From Pseudomonas floridensis (GTDB lineage: Bacteria > Pseudomonadota > Gammaproteobacteria > Pseudomonadales > Pseudomonadaceae): a stretch of DNA of 48,740 bases. Under the pieces are notes generated by a model. That model saw nothing but the letters and a program-made list of their open reading frames with translations, was not told where the DNA came from and made no database searches. Within the stretch, counting starts at the first letter, position 1. The number at the start of each line of letters is the position of its first letter. The stretch covers positions 1 through 48,740 of the forward strand of contig NZ_MUIO01000090.1 of NCBI RefSeq assembly GCF_002087235.1. Direction: 5' to 3'. A program made the translations under genes and the position numbers. Positions 16,330-24,917 of this stretch are shown here, piece by piece.

Positions 16330-18524
16330 GGTGCATCTCCTGGATCTTTTGGCTTCCAGGTCTTGAGGAGCAAGGCATTGCTCACCACGCTGACACTGGA
16401 CAGCGCCATCGCGGCCCCGGCCAGTACCGGATTGAGATAGCCCAGCGCGGCCAGCGGGATGCCGATCAGGTTGTAGACGAAGGCCCAGAAGAGGTTCTGG
16501 CGGATCTTCGCGTATGTCCTGCGGCTGATGTCCAGTGCAGCCGGCACCAGACGCGGATCGCCACGCATCAGGGTAATGCCCGCCGCCTGCATCGCGACAT
16601 CGGTGCCGCTGCCCATGGCGATGCCGATATCCGCAGCAGCCATAGCAGGCGCGTCGTTGATACCGTCGCCGACCATTGCCACTACGTTATGGTTTTTCAA
16701 CTGCGTCACGGTCGCTGACTTATCGGCGGGCAGCACTTCGGCATGCACATCGTGAATGCCCAGCGCCTTGGCCACCACTTGAGCGCTGCCGCGATTGTCG
16801 CCGGTCAGCAGGTGGCTGGTGATGCCGCGCGCGTTCAGCTCGCGCACGGCCTGATCCGTTCCCGGCTTGAGCGAGTCGCCGAAGGCAAACAGGCCAATGA
16901 CATGCGGCTCGGGAGCCTGTTCGATCAGCCACGACAGGGTTCGTCCTTCAGCTTCCCAGATGCGTGCCGACTCGACCAGATCGCCCATGGGCAAACCGCT
17001 TTCTTCCAGCAGACGTCGATTGCCCAGCACCAGAGCGTGACCCTGCACGGTACCGGCAATGCCGCGCCCGCTCAGCGCATGGCTGTGTTCGATCTCGTCC
17101 AGTTTCAATTGCCACTCATGGCAGACGTCCAGCACCGCCTTGGCCAGCGGGTGCTCGCTGCCGCGCTGCAAGGCGCCTGCGCGTTGCAGCAGCTGTTCTT
17201 CGTTGCCTTCCAGAGCAATCATGTTGGTGATCCGGGGCGTGCCTGACGTCAGCGTGCCGGTTTTGTCAAACACCACGGCGGTGACTTCATGGGCGCGTTC
17301 CAGCGCTTCGGCGTCCTTGATCAGAATGCCGTAGCGCGCCGCGACGCCGGTGCCCGCCATGATCGCCGTCGGCGTTGCCAGTCCCAACGCACAGGGGCAG
17401 GCGATCACCAGCACCGTCACCGCATTGATTAACGCCACCTCCAGCGACGCCCCGACCAGCAGCCAGCCCGCCAGGGTGAAGAGGGCGATCAGCAGCACCA
17501 CCGGCACGAACACCTGACTGACCCGATCCACCAGTCGCTGAATCGGTGCCTTGCCGGTCTGCGCGTCCTCGACCAGACGGATGATGCGGGCCAGGACGGT
17601 TTCCGAGCCCAGCGCAGTGATTCTGACCAGCAACCGGCCTTCACCATTGATGGCGCCGCCCGTGACCCGATCGCCAGGCTGCTTGGCCACTGGCAGGCTT
17701 TCACCGGTGATCAGCGCTTCGTCGGCGTGGCTGTGGCCGTCGAGCACCTCGCCGTCCACCGGAAAACGTTCGCCCGGTTTGACCAGCACCTTGTCGTCGA
17801 GCTGCAGGGCGCTGACGGTGACATCCTGTTCGATACCGTCCACAACCCGTACGGCGCGGTCCGGACGCAATGCCTCAAGCGCGCGAATCGCACTGGCGGT
17901 CTGGCGCTTGGCGCGGCTTTCCAGGTATTTGCCCAGCAGCACCAGCGCGATGACCACCGCCGAGGCTTCGAAATACAGATGCGGCGTGGTGCCCGGTGCG
18001 GCATTCAGCCATTGATAGACGCTCAAGCCGTATCCGGCGCTGGTGCCGATCGCTACCAGCAGGTCCATATTGCCCGCGCCTGACCTGACGGCTTTCCACG
18101 CCGCCACATAGAAACGCGCCCCGAGGAGGAACTGCACCGGCGTCGCCAGGGCAGCCTGCGCCCAGGCGGGCAGCATCCAGTGCACGCCCATTGGCGATAG
18201 CAGCATTGGTACGATCAGCGGCACGGCGAGCACGATCGCCAGCAGCAAGGCCGCGCGTTCACGGTGCAGGCTATGACGCTTGCGCTCGGTTTCGACACGC
18301 TCGTCCTGAAGCAGCGTCGCGCCGTATCCTGCGTGGCTGACAGCGTTGATCAAGGTGTGTGGATCGGTCTTGGGCTCGGCCTGAACATGGGCGCGCTCGT
18401 TGGCCAGATTGACCGTCACGCTGTTGACCCCCGGCACTTTCGCCAGGGCACGCTCGACCCGACCTGCGCAACTGGCGCAGGTCATGCCGCTGATGGGCAG
18501 GTCGAAGGTGATGGTGTCTTGCAT
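16326..18524 (-). CDS. copA: Cu(I)-exporting P1B-type ATPase CopA
   Basis: 732-aa copper efflux pump of the inner membrane. One N-terminal heavy-metal-associated domain with GMTCASC (Cys16, Cys19), six or more membrane helices, the ion-channel motif CPC in IACPCALGLATPT, phosphorylation motif DKTGTLT, and hinge GDGINDAPAM. Many homologues carry two metal-binding domains; this one has one. ATG 18524 is used (AGGGAG 8-13 nt upstream); an in-frame ATG-less extension to 18572 would run through the promoter. The CueR operator lies directly upstream and cueR follows with a 4-nt overlap. Confidence 0.95.
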   Translation of the reverse strand: MQDTITFDLPISGMTCASCAGRVERALAKVPGVNSVTVNLANERAHVQAEPKTDPHTLINAVSHAGYGATLLQDERVETERKRHSLHRERAALLLAIVLAVPLIVPMLLSPMGVHWMLPAWAQAALATPVQFLLGARFYVAAWKAVRSGAGNMDLLVAIGTSAGYGLSVYQWLNAAPGTTPHLYFEASAVVIALVLLGKYLESRAKRQTASAIRALEALRPDRAVRVVDGIEQDVTVSALQLDDKVLVKPGERFPVDGEVLDGHSHADEALITGESLPVAKQPGDRVTGGAINGEGRLLVRITALGSETVLARIIRLVEDAQTGKAPIQRLVDRVSQVFVPVVLLIALFTLAGWLLVGASLEVALINAVTVLVIACPCALGLATPTAIMAGTGVAARYGILIKDAEALERAHEVTAVVFDKTGTLTSGTPRITNMIALEGNEEQLLQRAGALQRGSEHPLAKAVLDVCHEWQLKLDEIEHSHALSGRGIAGTVQGHALVLGNRRLLEESGLPMGDLVESARIWEAEGRTLSWLIEQAPEPHVIGLFAFGDSLKPGTDQAVRELNARGITSHLLTGDNRGSAQVVAKALGIHDVHAEVLPADKSATVTQLKNHNVVAMVGDGINDAPAMAAADIGIAMGSGTDVAMQAAGITLMRGDPRLVPAALDISRRTYAKIRQNLFWAFVYNLIGIPLAALGYLNPVLAGAAMALSSVSVVSNALLLKTWKPKDPGDAP

Positions 18525-18555
18525 CTCATTGACTCCCTGAGGCTGGATACCTGCA

Positions 18556-18586
18556 AGGATCAACCTTGCCACATGGGCAAGGTCAA
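18556..18586 (-). promoter_or_regulatory. CueR operator/promoter of copA-cueR
   Basis: Read on the minus strand: -35 TTGACC (18586-18581), 19-bp spacer, -10-like GATCCT (18561-18556). The dyad ACCTTG-N9-CAAGGT occupies 18563-18583. A 19-bp spacer with the dyad inside it is the hallmark of MerR-family promoters, and the sequence is nearly identical to the copZ operator 0.5 kb away. Confidence 0.87.
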
Positions 18587-18593
18587 GGGCGAA

Positions 18594-18974
18594 TCAATAG
18601 TTCAGGTCGGCTTTCTTGAGGTACATGCCCTTGAGGCTGGTCGCGATGCGGTACTTGAGGATGTCACCGGCATGCATCTGAATGGTGGTGCTGCTCGCTG
18701 CTTCCATTCCCGGCTCGCAGCCGACCACGTTTCCGGGCAGCCGGCGCAGGCGAACCGATACGGGGCCCGCTGGCAGATTGAACGACACCGAGTCTTCCTG
18801 ATACAGCCGCCCGGCCAGTTGATCCTGAATGTAGATGCCGATCTCGCACGAGGTTGCCACTTCCAGACGCTCGCGGGAAATGATCAGAATGCCGTAATCC
18901 TGAGCCGCCTGAACGGCGGGTGCGGCAGCCAATAGGCCGAGAATGCTGAAGAGGCTAACTACTGACCAGCGCAT
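18594..18974 (-). CDS. Small secreted protein within the copper locus, unknown function
   Basis: 126 aa from ATG 18974 (AGGAGT upstream; longer in-frame starts lack one). A signal peptide with cleavage expected after VQA (residue 23) makes the mature protein ~103 aa and periplasmic. It is mostly beta-like, with two cysteines (Cys43, Cys86) that could form a disulfide, and Met90, Met100, His101 and Met117. I do not recognise the family; the segment LPAGPVSVRLRRLPG resembles PEGA/DUF2846-type beta folds. It ends 8 bp from the copA operator and starts 85 bp from the copZ operator, so it is embedded in the CueR locus. Copper-related function is inference from position only. Confidence 0.7.
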   Translation of the reverse strand: MRWSVVSLFSILGLLAAAPAVQAAQDYGILIISRERLEVATSCEIGIYIQDQLAGRLYQEDSVSFNLPAGPVSVRLRRLPGNVVGCEPGMEAASSTTIQMHAGDILKYRIATSLKGMYLKKADLNY

Positions 18975-19058
18975 CGCTGATACTCCTGATGAAAACGTCG
19001 ATGATGGAGCTTGGCCCACGATAACGCCGAATGCCAGCCCGGCAGAAACAGTAAAAAC

Positions 19059-19089
19059 TTGACCTTGCCACGATGACAAGGTTGAAGAT
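19059..19089 (+). promoter_or_regulatory. CueR operator/promoter of copZ
   Basis: TTGACC (-35, 19059-19064), 19-bp spacer and GAAGAT (-10-like, 19084-19089), with dyad ACCTTG-N9-CAAGGT at 19062-19082. The match in spacing and sequence with the copA operator supports joint control by CueR. The copZ start codon lies 30 bp downstream. Confidence 0.87.
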
Positions 19090-19119
19090 GCACCTCATCC
19101 ACCCTCAGAGGAGCATCAC

Positions 19120-19317
19120 ATGCAGTTATTCACTGTTCAGGGCATGACCTGCGGGCACTGTGTACGTGCCGTGACTCAGGCCATCAGGCAAGAAGACCCC
19201 GCCGCCGATGTGCAGATCGAGCTGTCCAGCCAAGAGGTCAAGGTGCAGAGCGTGTTGAGCGCCGAGCACATTATCCGGCTGATCGCTGAAGAAGGTTATC
19301 AGGCTCAATCGGTCTGA
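19120..19317 (+). CDS. copZ: Copper chaperone CopZ (heavy-metal-associated domain)
   Basis: 65-aa single HMA domain with GMTCGHC (Cys11, Cys14) and the beta-alpha-beta-beta-alpha-beta length of CopZ/Atx1 chaperones. It binds Cu(I) in the cytosol and should deliver it to CopA or to CueR. CAGAGGAG precedes the ATG. Transcribed away from copA-cueR from its own CueR promoter. Confidence 0.93.
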   Translation: MQLFTVQGMTCGHCVRAVTQAIRQEDPAADVQIELSSQEVKVQSVLSAEHIIRLIAEEGYQAQSV

Positions 19318-19360
19318 GCCTGTCCTGTCATTCAACACCATCACTCGCTGGATGAGCGTC

Positions 19361-19401
19361 GTTAGGTGGAACTGCGCCGGGTCTGGGCGCAATTCCACTA
19401 A
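19361..19401. repeat. Long imperfect hairpin downstream of copZ
   Basis: GTTAGGTGGAACTGCGCC and GGCGCAATTCCACTAAC pair over ~17 bp with one bulge and one mismatch, around a short GGTCT-type loop. It lies 43 bp after the copZ stop and could terminate copZ transcription, though no U-tract follows directly. Confidence 0.5.
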
Positions 19402-19581
19402 CATATTCTTCAAAAAGCCACTCTGTTACTGGATTGATGTTGTCGCCCGTAAGGCGCGTCCACCCATCAGTCTCGATGTTCTGTAAAACAGAAAAATCTT
19501 GAATTAATTTCTCTGCATTCCGTCCTGTTCAGGGTAAGGCGGTTAGACTAACCCGTTGCCCCGCATCGCTATGGACGACTG

Positions 19582-20778
19582 ATGAATTTACGTACGATCC
19601 TGATTCTTGGCGCATTGAGCGCCTTCGGCCCGTTGGCCATTGATTTCTACCTACCCGGCTTTCCCGCCATCGCTTCGTATTTCCAGACTGATGAAAAACA
19701 CGTCCAGTTGACCCTGGCGGCGTATTTTCTTGGCCTCTCGCTGGGACAGCTCGCCTATGGCCCGATGGCCGACCGGTTCGGACGGCGCATCCCGATGCTG
19801 GTGGGTGTCAGCCTGTTTACGCTGGCCTCGCTGGCGTGCGCCTTTGCGCCCAATCTGGAATGGTTGATCGGGGCACGCTTCGTTCAGGCACTGGGCGGTT
19901 GCGCCGGGATGGTGTTGTCGCGGGCAATCGTCAGCGATAAGTGCAATGCCGTGGAGTCCGCCAAGGTGTTCTCGCAACTGATGCTGGTCATGGGCCTGGC
20001 ACCGATTCTGGCGCCAATGTTCGGAGGCGTGCTGGTCAATGCCTTTGGCTGGCAGTCGATCTTCGTCAGCCTGACGCTGTTCAGCGCGCTGTGCCTGACC
20101 GCCGTTGCGCTGGGCCTGCCGGAAAGCATGGCCGCCAGCACACCGCGTCAGCCACTGCGTGGCGCATTGCGTCAATACGGGCGTCTGCTGACGGATCGTG
20201 TGTTCATCGGTCATGCGCTCACGGGCGGCATCGCCATGGCTGGCATGTTCGCTTACGTGGCCGGTTCGCCGTTCGTGTTCATCAAGCTCTACGGCGTACC
20301 TGCCGAGCATTACGGTTGGCTGTTCGGCACCAATGCGGCGGGCTTCATTCTGGTTGCGCAGATCAACGCCCGTATTCTGCGCAAGACCGGCCCGGCCTTT
20401 CTGCTGGCGCGCACGGTGTGGATCTACCTCGCTGCGGGTCTGGTGCTGCTTGGCATGACTGGCTTGCGCACCGAAGCGCTCTGGCCACTGTTGATTCCGT
20501 TGTTCATCTGTGTCGCCAGCCTCGGTTGCATCATCCCCAACGCGTCGGCCTGTGCCATGAACGGTCAGTGGGCCCGTGCGGGTAGCGCGTCGGCATTGAT
20601 GGGCTGTCTGCAATTCAGCGTTGCGGCAGCTGCCGCGAGCCTGGTGGGGGTGTTGCACGATGGCACCGCAACGCCGATGGCGCTGGTCATCAGCCTGTGC
20701 GGTGTCCTGGCAGTCGGCGCATCGGTGTATACGCGCAGGCTACAGACTCAGCGTGACGCACAGGTCACGCCAGCCTGA
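19582..20778 (+). CDS. Bcr/CflA-family multidrug exporter (MFS)
   Basis: 398-aa inner-membrane protein with 12 predicted helices. The MFS motif A GPMADRFGRRIPML follows helix 2, and the N-terminal FGPLAIDFYLPGFPAI is the conserved Bcr/CflA (DHA1) opening with the charged Asp in helix 1. It should export drugs or metabolites by proton antiport; substrate not predictable. The gene stands alone, upstream of a strong convergent hairpin. The ATG directly follows CGACTG with no strong ribosome site. Confidence 0.9.
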   Translation: MNLRTILILGALSAFGPLAIDFYLPGFPAIASYFQTDEKHVQLTLAAYFLGLSLGQLAYGPMADRFGRRIPMLVGVSLFTLASLACAFAPNLEWLIGARFVQALGGCAGMVLSRAIVSDKCNAVESAKVFSQLMLVMGLAPILAPMFGGVLVNAFGWQSIFVSLTLFSALCLTAVALGLPESMAASTPRQPLRGALRQYGRLLTDRVFIGHALTGGIAMAGMFAYVAGSPFVFIKLYGVPAEHYGWLFGTNAAGFILVAQINARILRKTGPAFLLARTVWIYLAAGLVLLGMTGLRTEALWPLLIPLFICVASLGCIIPNASACAMNGQWARAGSASALMGCLQFSVAAAAASLVGVLHDGTATPMALVISLCGVLAVGASVYTRRLQTQRDAQVTPA

Positions 20779-20789
20779 CCGGTCAAGGA

Positions 20790-20819
20790 TTGTGTCAGCA
20801 GGTCATGCGGCTGACACAA
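20790..20819. terminator. Probable bidirectional terminator
   Basis: Perfect 10-bp stem TTGTGTCAGC / GCTGACACAA with a 10-nt loop, placed between the convergent exporter (stop 20778) and alcohol dehydrogenase (stop 20836) genes. No long T-tract, so strength is uncertain. Confidence 0.6.
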
Positions 20820-20835
20820 CCCTGAACGCTGCGGC

Positions 20836-21849
20836 TCAGAACCCCTCGAGCACGATCTTGCCCTTGGCCTTGCCGCTTTCCAGCAGCGCGTGAGCACGGC
20901 GCAGGTTTTCGGCATTGATCAGGCCGTAGTGCTCGCCGAAGGTGGTTTTCAGCGTCCCGGCATCCACCAGTTCCGCCACGCGATTGAGCAGGTTGTGCTG
21001 CTCGATCATGTCTTCGGTTTCGTACATCGAGCGGGTGTACATGAACTCCCAGTGCAGCGACAGGCTTTTGCGCTTGAGCCTGGAGACATCCAGCGACTTG
21101 GGGTCGTCGATCAGGCCCAGCTTGCCTTGTGGCTTGAGGGCTTCGACCAGTTCGTCGAGGTGCTGCCCCGTCTGGGTCAGACTGGCGACGTGGGTAACCG
21201 CTTGCAGGCCGACGCGCTTGAGTTCTTCACTCAGCGGTTTGCTGTGGTCCAGCACCTGATGTGCGCCCAGCTCACGAACCCAGTTAGTGGTCTCCTCGCG
21301 CGAGGCGGTGCCGATGACGTTCAGCGAGGTCAACTGGCGGGCCAGTTGAGTCAGGATAGAACCCACGCCACCTGCCGCGCCGACGATCAACAGGCTCTGC
21401 CCACTGTCACCCTTGCCCTGAGCGATTTGCAGGCGCTCGAACAATAGCTCCCATGCGGTGATCGCGGTCAGCGGCAGTGCGGCCGCATGCGCGAAACTCA
21501 GTGACTTGGGCATGCGGCCGACGATGCGTTCATCCACGACGTGCAGTTCGCTGTTGGCACCGGGACGGGTCAGCGAACCTGCGTAGTAAACCTTGTCGCC
21601 CGGTTGAAACAGCGTAACGTCGCTGCCGACGGCTTTGACCACGCCTGCCACGTCCCAGCCCAGCACTTTGGCGACACCGTCTTCGGGCTGAACGTTCTGG
21701 CGAATCTTGGTATCGACCGGATTCACGGAAATGGCCTTGACCTGGACCAGCAGATCTCGAGCGCCCGCAACCGGTTCGGGCAGTTCGACGTCCTGCAGTG
21801 ACTGGGCGTCGCTAATGGGCAGGGATTGGTAGTAGGCAATGGCTTTCAT
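20836..21849 (-). CDS. Zinc-type alcohol dehydrogenase-like / quinone oxidoreductase (MDR)
   Basis: 337-aa medium-chain reductase. N-terminal GroES-like half with VKAISVNPVDTKIRQ, then Rossmann fold with VGAAGGVGSILTQLARQL as the NAD(P)H loop. No catalytic zinc ligand set is apparent, so it belongs with the zinc-free quinone oxidoreductase/enoyl reductase branch despite the common family name. Substrate unknown. A LysR regulator is divergent across 117 bp, the usual arrangement for a repressor or activator of this gene. Confidence 0.88.
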   Translation of the reverse strand: MKAIAYYQSLPISDAQSLQDVELPEPVAGARDLLVQVKAISVNPVDTKIRQNVQPEDGVAKVLGWDVAGVVKAVGSDVTLFQPGDKVYYAGSLTRPGANSELHVVDERIVGRMPKSLSFAHAAALPLTAITAWELLFERLQIAQGKGDSGQSLLIVGAAGGVGSILTQLARQLTSLNVIGTASREETTNWVRELGAHQVLDHSKPLSEELKRVGLQAVTHVASLTQTGQHLDELVEALKPQGKLGLIDDPKSLDVSRLKRKSLSLHWEFMYTRSMYETEDMIEQHNLLNRVAELVDAGTLKTTFGEHYGLINAENLRRAHALLESGKAKGKIVLEGF

Positions 21850-21966
21850 TGACGCAGTCCTCGATCTGGAAAAGGGATGAACGGATCATTAGCTATTTCC
21901 CGTAAGGATAAAACCCGCTAAAACGGCAGGCTCTTTCAATTTCTTTTTGATAATCCGGGACTTCAC

Positions 21967-22872
21967 ATGCTGCGTTTCGATGACCTGCAACTATTCGTGC
22001 GTGCTGCCGACCTGGGCAGTCTTTCCGCTGCCGCACGAGTGATGGACTTGTCTGCAGCAGTGGCCAGCGCATCGCTCAAGCGGGTGGAACTGCAACTGGG
22101 TGCCCGACTGCTGGCCCGGTCGACACGCAGCCTGCGCCTGACCGCCGAGGGTGAGGGGTTTCTCGAATACGCCCGTGCTGCGCTGGGCAGCCTTGAAGAA
22201 GGGCAGCGTTTGCTGGCCAGCAGTCAGGACCGTTGCGACGGCGTATTGCAACTCTCGGCACCGTCGGATCTGGGACGCAACGTGCTGCTGCCCTGGCTGG
22301 ACGCCTTTCAACAGCAACACCCGCAACTCACGGTGCGTCTGTTGTTGGGTGATCGCATTGCCGACCTGTTCCGCCAACCTGTGGACCTGGCCTTGCGCTA
22401 TGGCGAGCCGGAGGATTCCTCGCTCGTTGCGTTGCCGGTCCTGCCGGACAACCGGCGCGTGCTTTGCGCCTCTCCGGCTTACGTGGAACGCCACGGCCAG
22501 CCGCAGCAGATCGAACAATTGGCGCAGCACAACTGCCTGCTGTTCATGTTGGGCGAGCGGGTTCATGACCGCTGGACATTCGAGGACGGCAAGCGCGAAG
22601 TCAGCCTCACGGTAACCGGCAACCGGTTCAGCGATGACGCCGACGTGGTGCGACGCTGGGCGGTGGCCGGAGAGGGCGTGGCGTACAAGTCGTGGCTGGA
22701 CGTGGCCGCCGATGTCAGGGCCGGACGCCTGCTGGTCCTGATGCCGCATTTGTGCGGAGAACTTGCCCCCTTGAACCTGTTGTGTGCCCATCGCGCGCAA
22801 CTCAGCAAACCGGTCAATCTGCTGCTCGATATGCTTCGTACGCAGTGCAAGCAACATGCTGTAAGCCAATAA
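21967..22872 (+). CDS. LysR-family transcriptional regulator
   Basis: 301 aa. Winged helix at residues 1-60 (LFVRAADLGSLSAAARVMDLSAAVASASLKRVE), then a periplasmic-binding-protein-like effector domain from ~90. The sequence around it (TRSLRLTAEGEGFLEYA) is that of the CrgA/AaeR-like subgroup, whose members often control a divergent oxidoreductase. The divergent dehydrogenase at 20836-21849 is the likely target; a LysR T-N11-A site could not be fixed by eye. Confidence 0.9.
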   Translation: MLRFDDLQLFVRAADLGSLSAAARVMDLSAAVASASLKRVELQLGARLLARSTRSLRLTAEGEGFLEYARAALGSLEEGQRLLASSQDRCDGVLQLSAPSDLGRNVLLPWLDAFQQQHPQLTVRLLLGDRIADLFRQPVDLALRYGEPEDSSLVALPVLPDNRRVLCASPAYVERHGQPQQIEQLAQHNCLLFMLGERVHDRWTFEDGKREVSLTVTGNRFSDDADVVRRWAVAGEGVAYKSWLDVAADVRAGRLLVLMPHLCGELAPLNLLCAHRAQLSKPVNLLLDMLRTQCKQHAVSQ

Positions 22873-23000
22873 AGACTTTTAATGTTTTATAGGGCTACAT
22901 AAATTGAAGAATCAGCCTACGGAAGTTTCGGAAAATATGGTGTTTAAATGCATTTTCGATGTGCAAAGTTCCCTCGCTCTCTGGTGAATGCACCTAACAG

Positions 23001-23201
23001 TTATTGAACGTTTTTGGCATTTTTGCCGTAGGCCTTTCCCTTGTTTTTCGAAGATTTTTTCCGCTCCGGTTTGCTAAACCCTGAGCTAGAGCGGGCTGGC
23101 GGTGCGCTGCTGTTCGATGACGGCGCGGCCTGGGCTTGCGCCTGAGTCAGAATGATGGCCACCGATATGGCAATAGAGTGGCCAAAGCGGCTTTTACTCA
23201 A
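23001..23201 (-). CDS. Tiny secreted basic protein, unknown function
   Basis: 66 aa with an apparent signal peptide (basic start, hydrophobic SIAISVAIILTQ, cleavage likely after AQA at ~27) and a 40-residue mature part that is Ser/Pro-rich, then Lys-rich (KPERKKSSKNKGKAYGKNAKN). No family recognised. It is followed by an AT-rich gap. A mature peptide this short and cationic would be disordered and could bind acidic surfaces or nucleic acid, but that is speculation. Confidence 0.5.
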   Translation of the reverse strand: MSKSRFGHSIAISVAIILTQAQAQAAPSSNSSAPPARSSSGFSKPERKKSSKNKGKAYGKNAKNVQ

Positions 23202-23326
23202 TCGGACAAGGGTGCATAGAGTTTATACTTGTCATTTCAAGTTGGATCCGCGTTCAACTTTACTGAGGCGTGATTGCTGTCAATATGTCATCGCAATAGA
23301 TGAATGTTTCAACAGGGAGTGAACAC

Positions 23327-24019
23327 ATGGAATATGCACCTTGCATCAGCCAGATTGCGACTTTGCTGGCCGACCCCAAGCGCAGCGCAATGATTTGGGC
23401 ATTGATGGATGGTACTGCTCGCCCCGCCGATGAGCTGGCGCTGCTGGCGGGCCTCTCGACCTCTTCGGCGGGCGCGCATCTGGCGCGCCTGGCAAGCGGC
23501 GGTCTGTTGAAGCAGGAGGCGCGGGGTCGCAAGCGCTTCTTCCGGCTGGCGGCGCCGGAGGTGGGCGCGGCGGTCGAGGCGCTGGCCAGTGCGTCGTTGG
23601 CCAGCGCCGACCAGATCAGCCGCATTGTCGCGCAGCCGATGCCTTCCTTGCCGCTGCGTCGCGCCCGCATCTGTTGCGATCATCTGGGCGGTGAAATGGC
23701 GGCCGAGCTTTACCAGCGCCTGATGGGCGCGGGGTGGATCGAGCAGCAGGAGAAACGTCTAGAGGTCACGAGCAAGGGCATGGCCAAGTTCGCCGAACGC
23801 GGAATCTATATACCGGCGCTCGCCCAACGCAAGCGTGAAACCGTCTGCGCCTGCGCCAACTGGAGTGAACGCAGCCCACACCTGGGCGGTGCGCTGGGCG
23901 CCGGCCTGCTGCAACTGTTCATCCAGATGGGCTGGCTGCGCACCACCGAGGAGTCCAGTACGCTGCAAGTGTCGTCGAGCGGACAGCGGGAGATCAGCAA
24001 GATTGCGTCAGCGGCGTAA
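23327..24019 (+). CDS. ArsR-like winged-helix transcriptional regulator
   Basis: 230 aa from ATG 23327 (ACAGGGAG upstream). N-terminal ArsR-type winged helix: IATLLADPKRSAMIWALMDG, then ADELALLAGLSTSSAGAHLARLASGGLL. A C-terminal ~120-residue domain holds ICCDHLGGEMA and CACANWSERSPHLGGALGAGLLQ, with cysteines that may sense a metal or redox signal, as in a common Pseudomonas family of unknown ligand. The TAA stop is the left copy of the target duplication of the adjoining transposon, so the gene survived that insertion intact. Confidence 0.85.
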   Translation: MEYAPCISQIATLLADPKRSAMIWALMDGTARPADELALLAGLSTSSAGAHLARLASGGLLKQEARGRKRFFRLAAPEVGAAVEALASASLASADQISRIVAQPMPSLPLRRARICCDHLGGEMAAELYQRLMGAGWIEQQEKRLEVTSKGMAKFAERGIYIPALAQRKRETVCACANWSERSPHLGGALGAGLLQLFIQMGWLRTTEESSTLQVSSSGQREISKIASAA

Positions 24020-24021
24020 AA
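24017..24021. repeat. Left target-site duplication (TAAAA)
   Basis: TAAAA directly precedes the left terminal repeat and recurs at 26630-26634 after the right one. Five base pairs is the normal Tn3-family duplication length. Its first three bases are the stop codon of the ArsR-like gene. Confidence 0.85.
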
Positions 24022-24059
24022 GGGTAGCCTACAGAATTCGGAAAAATCGTATGCTAAGG
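24022..24059 (+). repeat. Left terminal inverted repeat (Tn3 family)
   Basis: Begins GGG and contains GCCTACAGAATTCG followed by an A-run and TCGTA. The same string occurs inverted at the right end; similarity continues inward through GGTTTTCCGA to about 24067. Confidence 0.85.
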
Positions 24060-24770
24060 TTTTCCGACCTGTCGTAGCGGCCTGAATTTACCGTCTTCTA
24101 GCTTGCGGCTCTGCCGCCAGACGTAATCGCCAGTCAGGTTGATGTGCTCCCAGCCCAGCGGCGACGGGTATTGATACCGGTAGGTACTCACCGGCTTTCC
24201 GGCATCGGTCAGTCCTTGGGTTGCCCGCTCCAGATAGCCGGTGTTCCACAGCACAATGGCGGCGGTCACCAGGTTCAGTCCGCTCGCCCGATAGCGCTGC
24301 TGTTCGAAGCTGAGATCCCTGATTTCACCAAGGCGGTTGAAAAATACCGCCCTGGCCAAGGCATTGCGCGCTTCGTCCTTGTTCAACCCAGCGTGCACAC
24401 GACGACGTAGCTAGACGCTTTGCAACCAGTCAAGGACAAACAACGTACGCTCGATCCGGCCCGGTTCCCGCAGGGGCACGGCCAGACCGTTCTGACGCGG
24501 ATAGCTACCCAGCTTGCGCAGCATCAACGAGGCCGTGACAGTGCCCTGCTTGATAGATGTGCTCAGGCGTAGAATCTCGTCCCGGTTAGCCGCAAAGGCA
24601 TGGTTGAACTGATTGTGGCGGGTGAAGCCTGTCCATTTATCCACGTCCAACAGCAGTTCAGTGATCTTGATGCGCGGCAGTAGCTGACTGGTCTTGTCGA
24701 TCAGTGCCTGGACGGTGTCCGGCACTGCTGCATCCAGCGGCGTGATCTTTAGTCCGGACTCGATGAGGAT
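24054..24770 (-). pseudogene. tnpA: Remnant of Tn3-family transposase TnpA (C-terminus only)
   Basis: About 237 codons matching the C-terminal quarter of a Tn3-family DDE transposase (~990 aa when whole): ITELLLDVDKWTGFTRH, then GTVTASLMLRKLGSYPRQNG, and after a stop RRRVHAGLNKDEARNALARA and GWEHINLTGDYVWRQ. The reading is broken by an in-frame TAG at 24411-24413, between LDWLQSV and LRRRV, where homologues read Glu (GAG to TAG would suffice). The 5' part is lost and replaced by an IS21 fragment. The C-terminus runs into the left terminal repeat, as expected for an original transposon end. Confidence 0.85.
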
Positions 24771-24917
24771 GGCTATCTGATGCAGTGAGAGCTTGTCGCG
24801 GAAGTACATCCGACGGATTTTTCCCAACATTTCCATGCTGATAACCTTGTGTTCTCCTGCTCTAAAAGTGAGCAGAAGCAGATGAACACCTGGGTCGGTT
24901 TTTGGTCAGCGGCAACA
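24771..24917 (-). mobile_element. IS21-family end with the first codons of istA
   Basis: The 22 residues read from ATG 24836 (MEMLGKIRRMYF, then RDKLSLHQIA) are the N-terminus of an IS21 IstA transposase; homology then switches abruptly to Tn3 TnpA at about 24770. Upstream of the ATG lies GACCAAAAACCGACCCA-like sequence and a TGTTGCC start near 24917, typical of IS21 ends. Hence an IS21 copy inserted in tnpA and was then deleted, leaving one end and a chimeric frame. Confidence 0.65.

Noticed and set aside
20836..21849. Classification as a true zinc alcohol dehydrogenase
   Set aside because: The catalytic Cys/His/Glu zinc ligands are not apparent; the quinone-oxidoreductase-like branch fits better.
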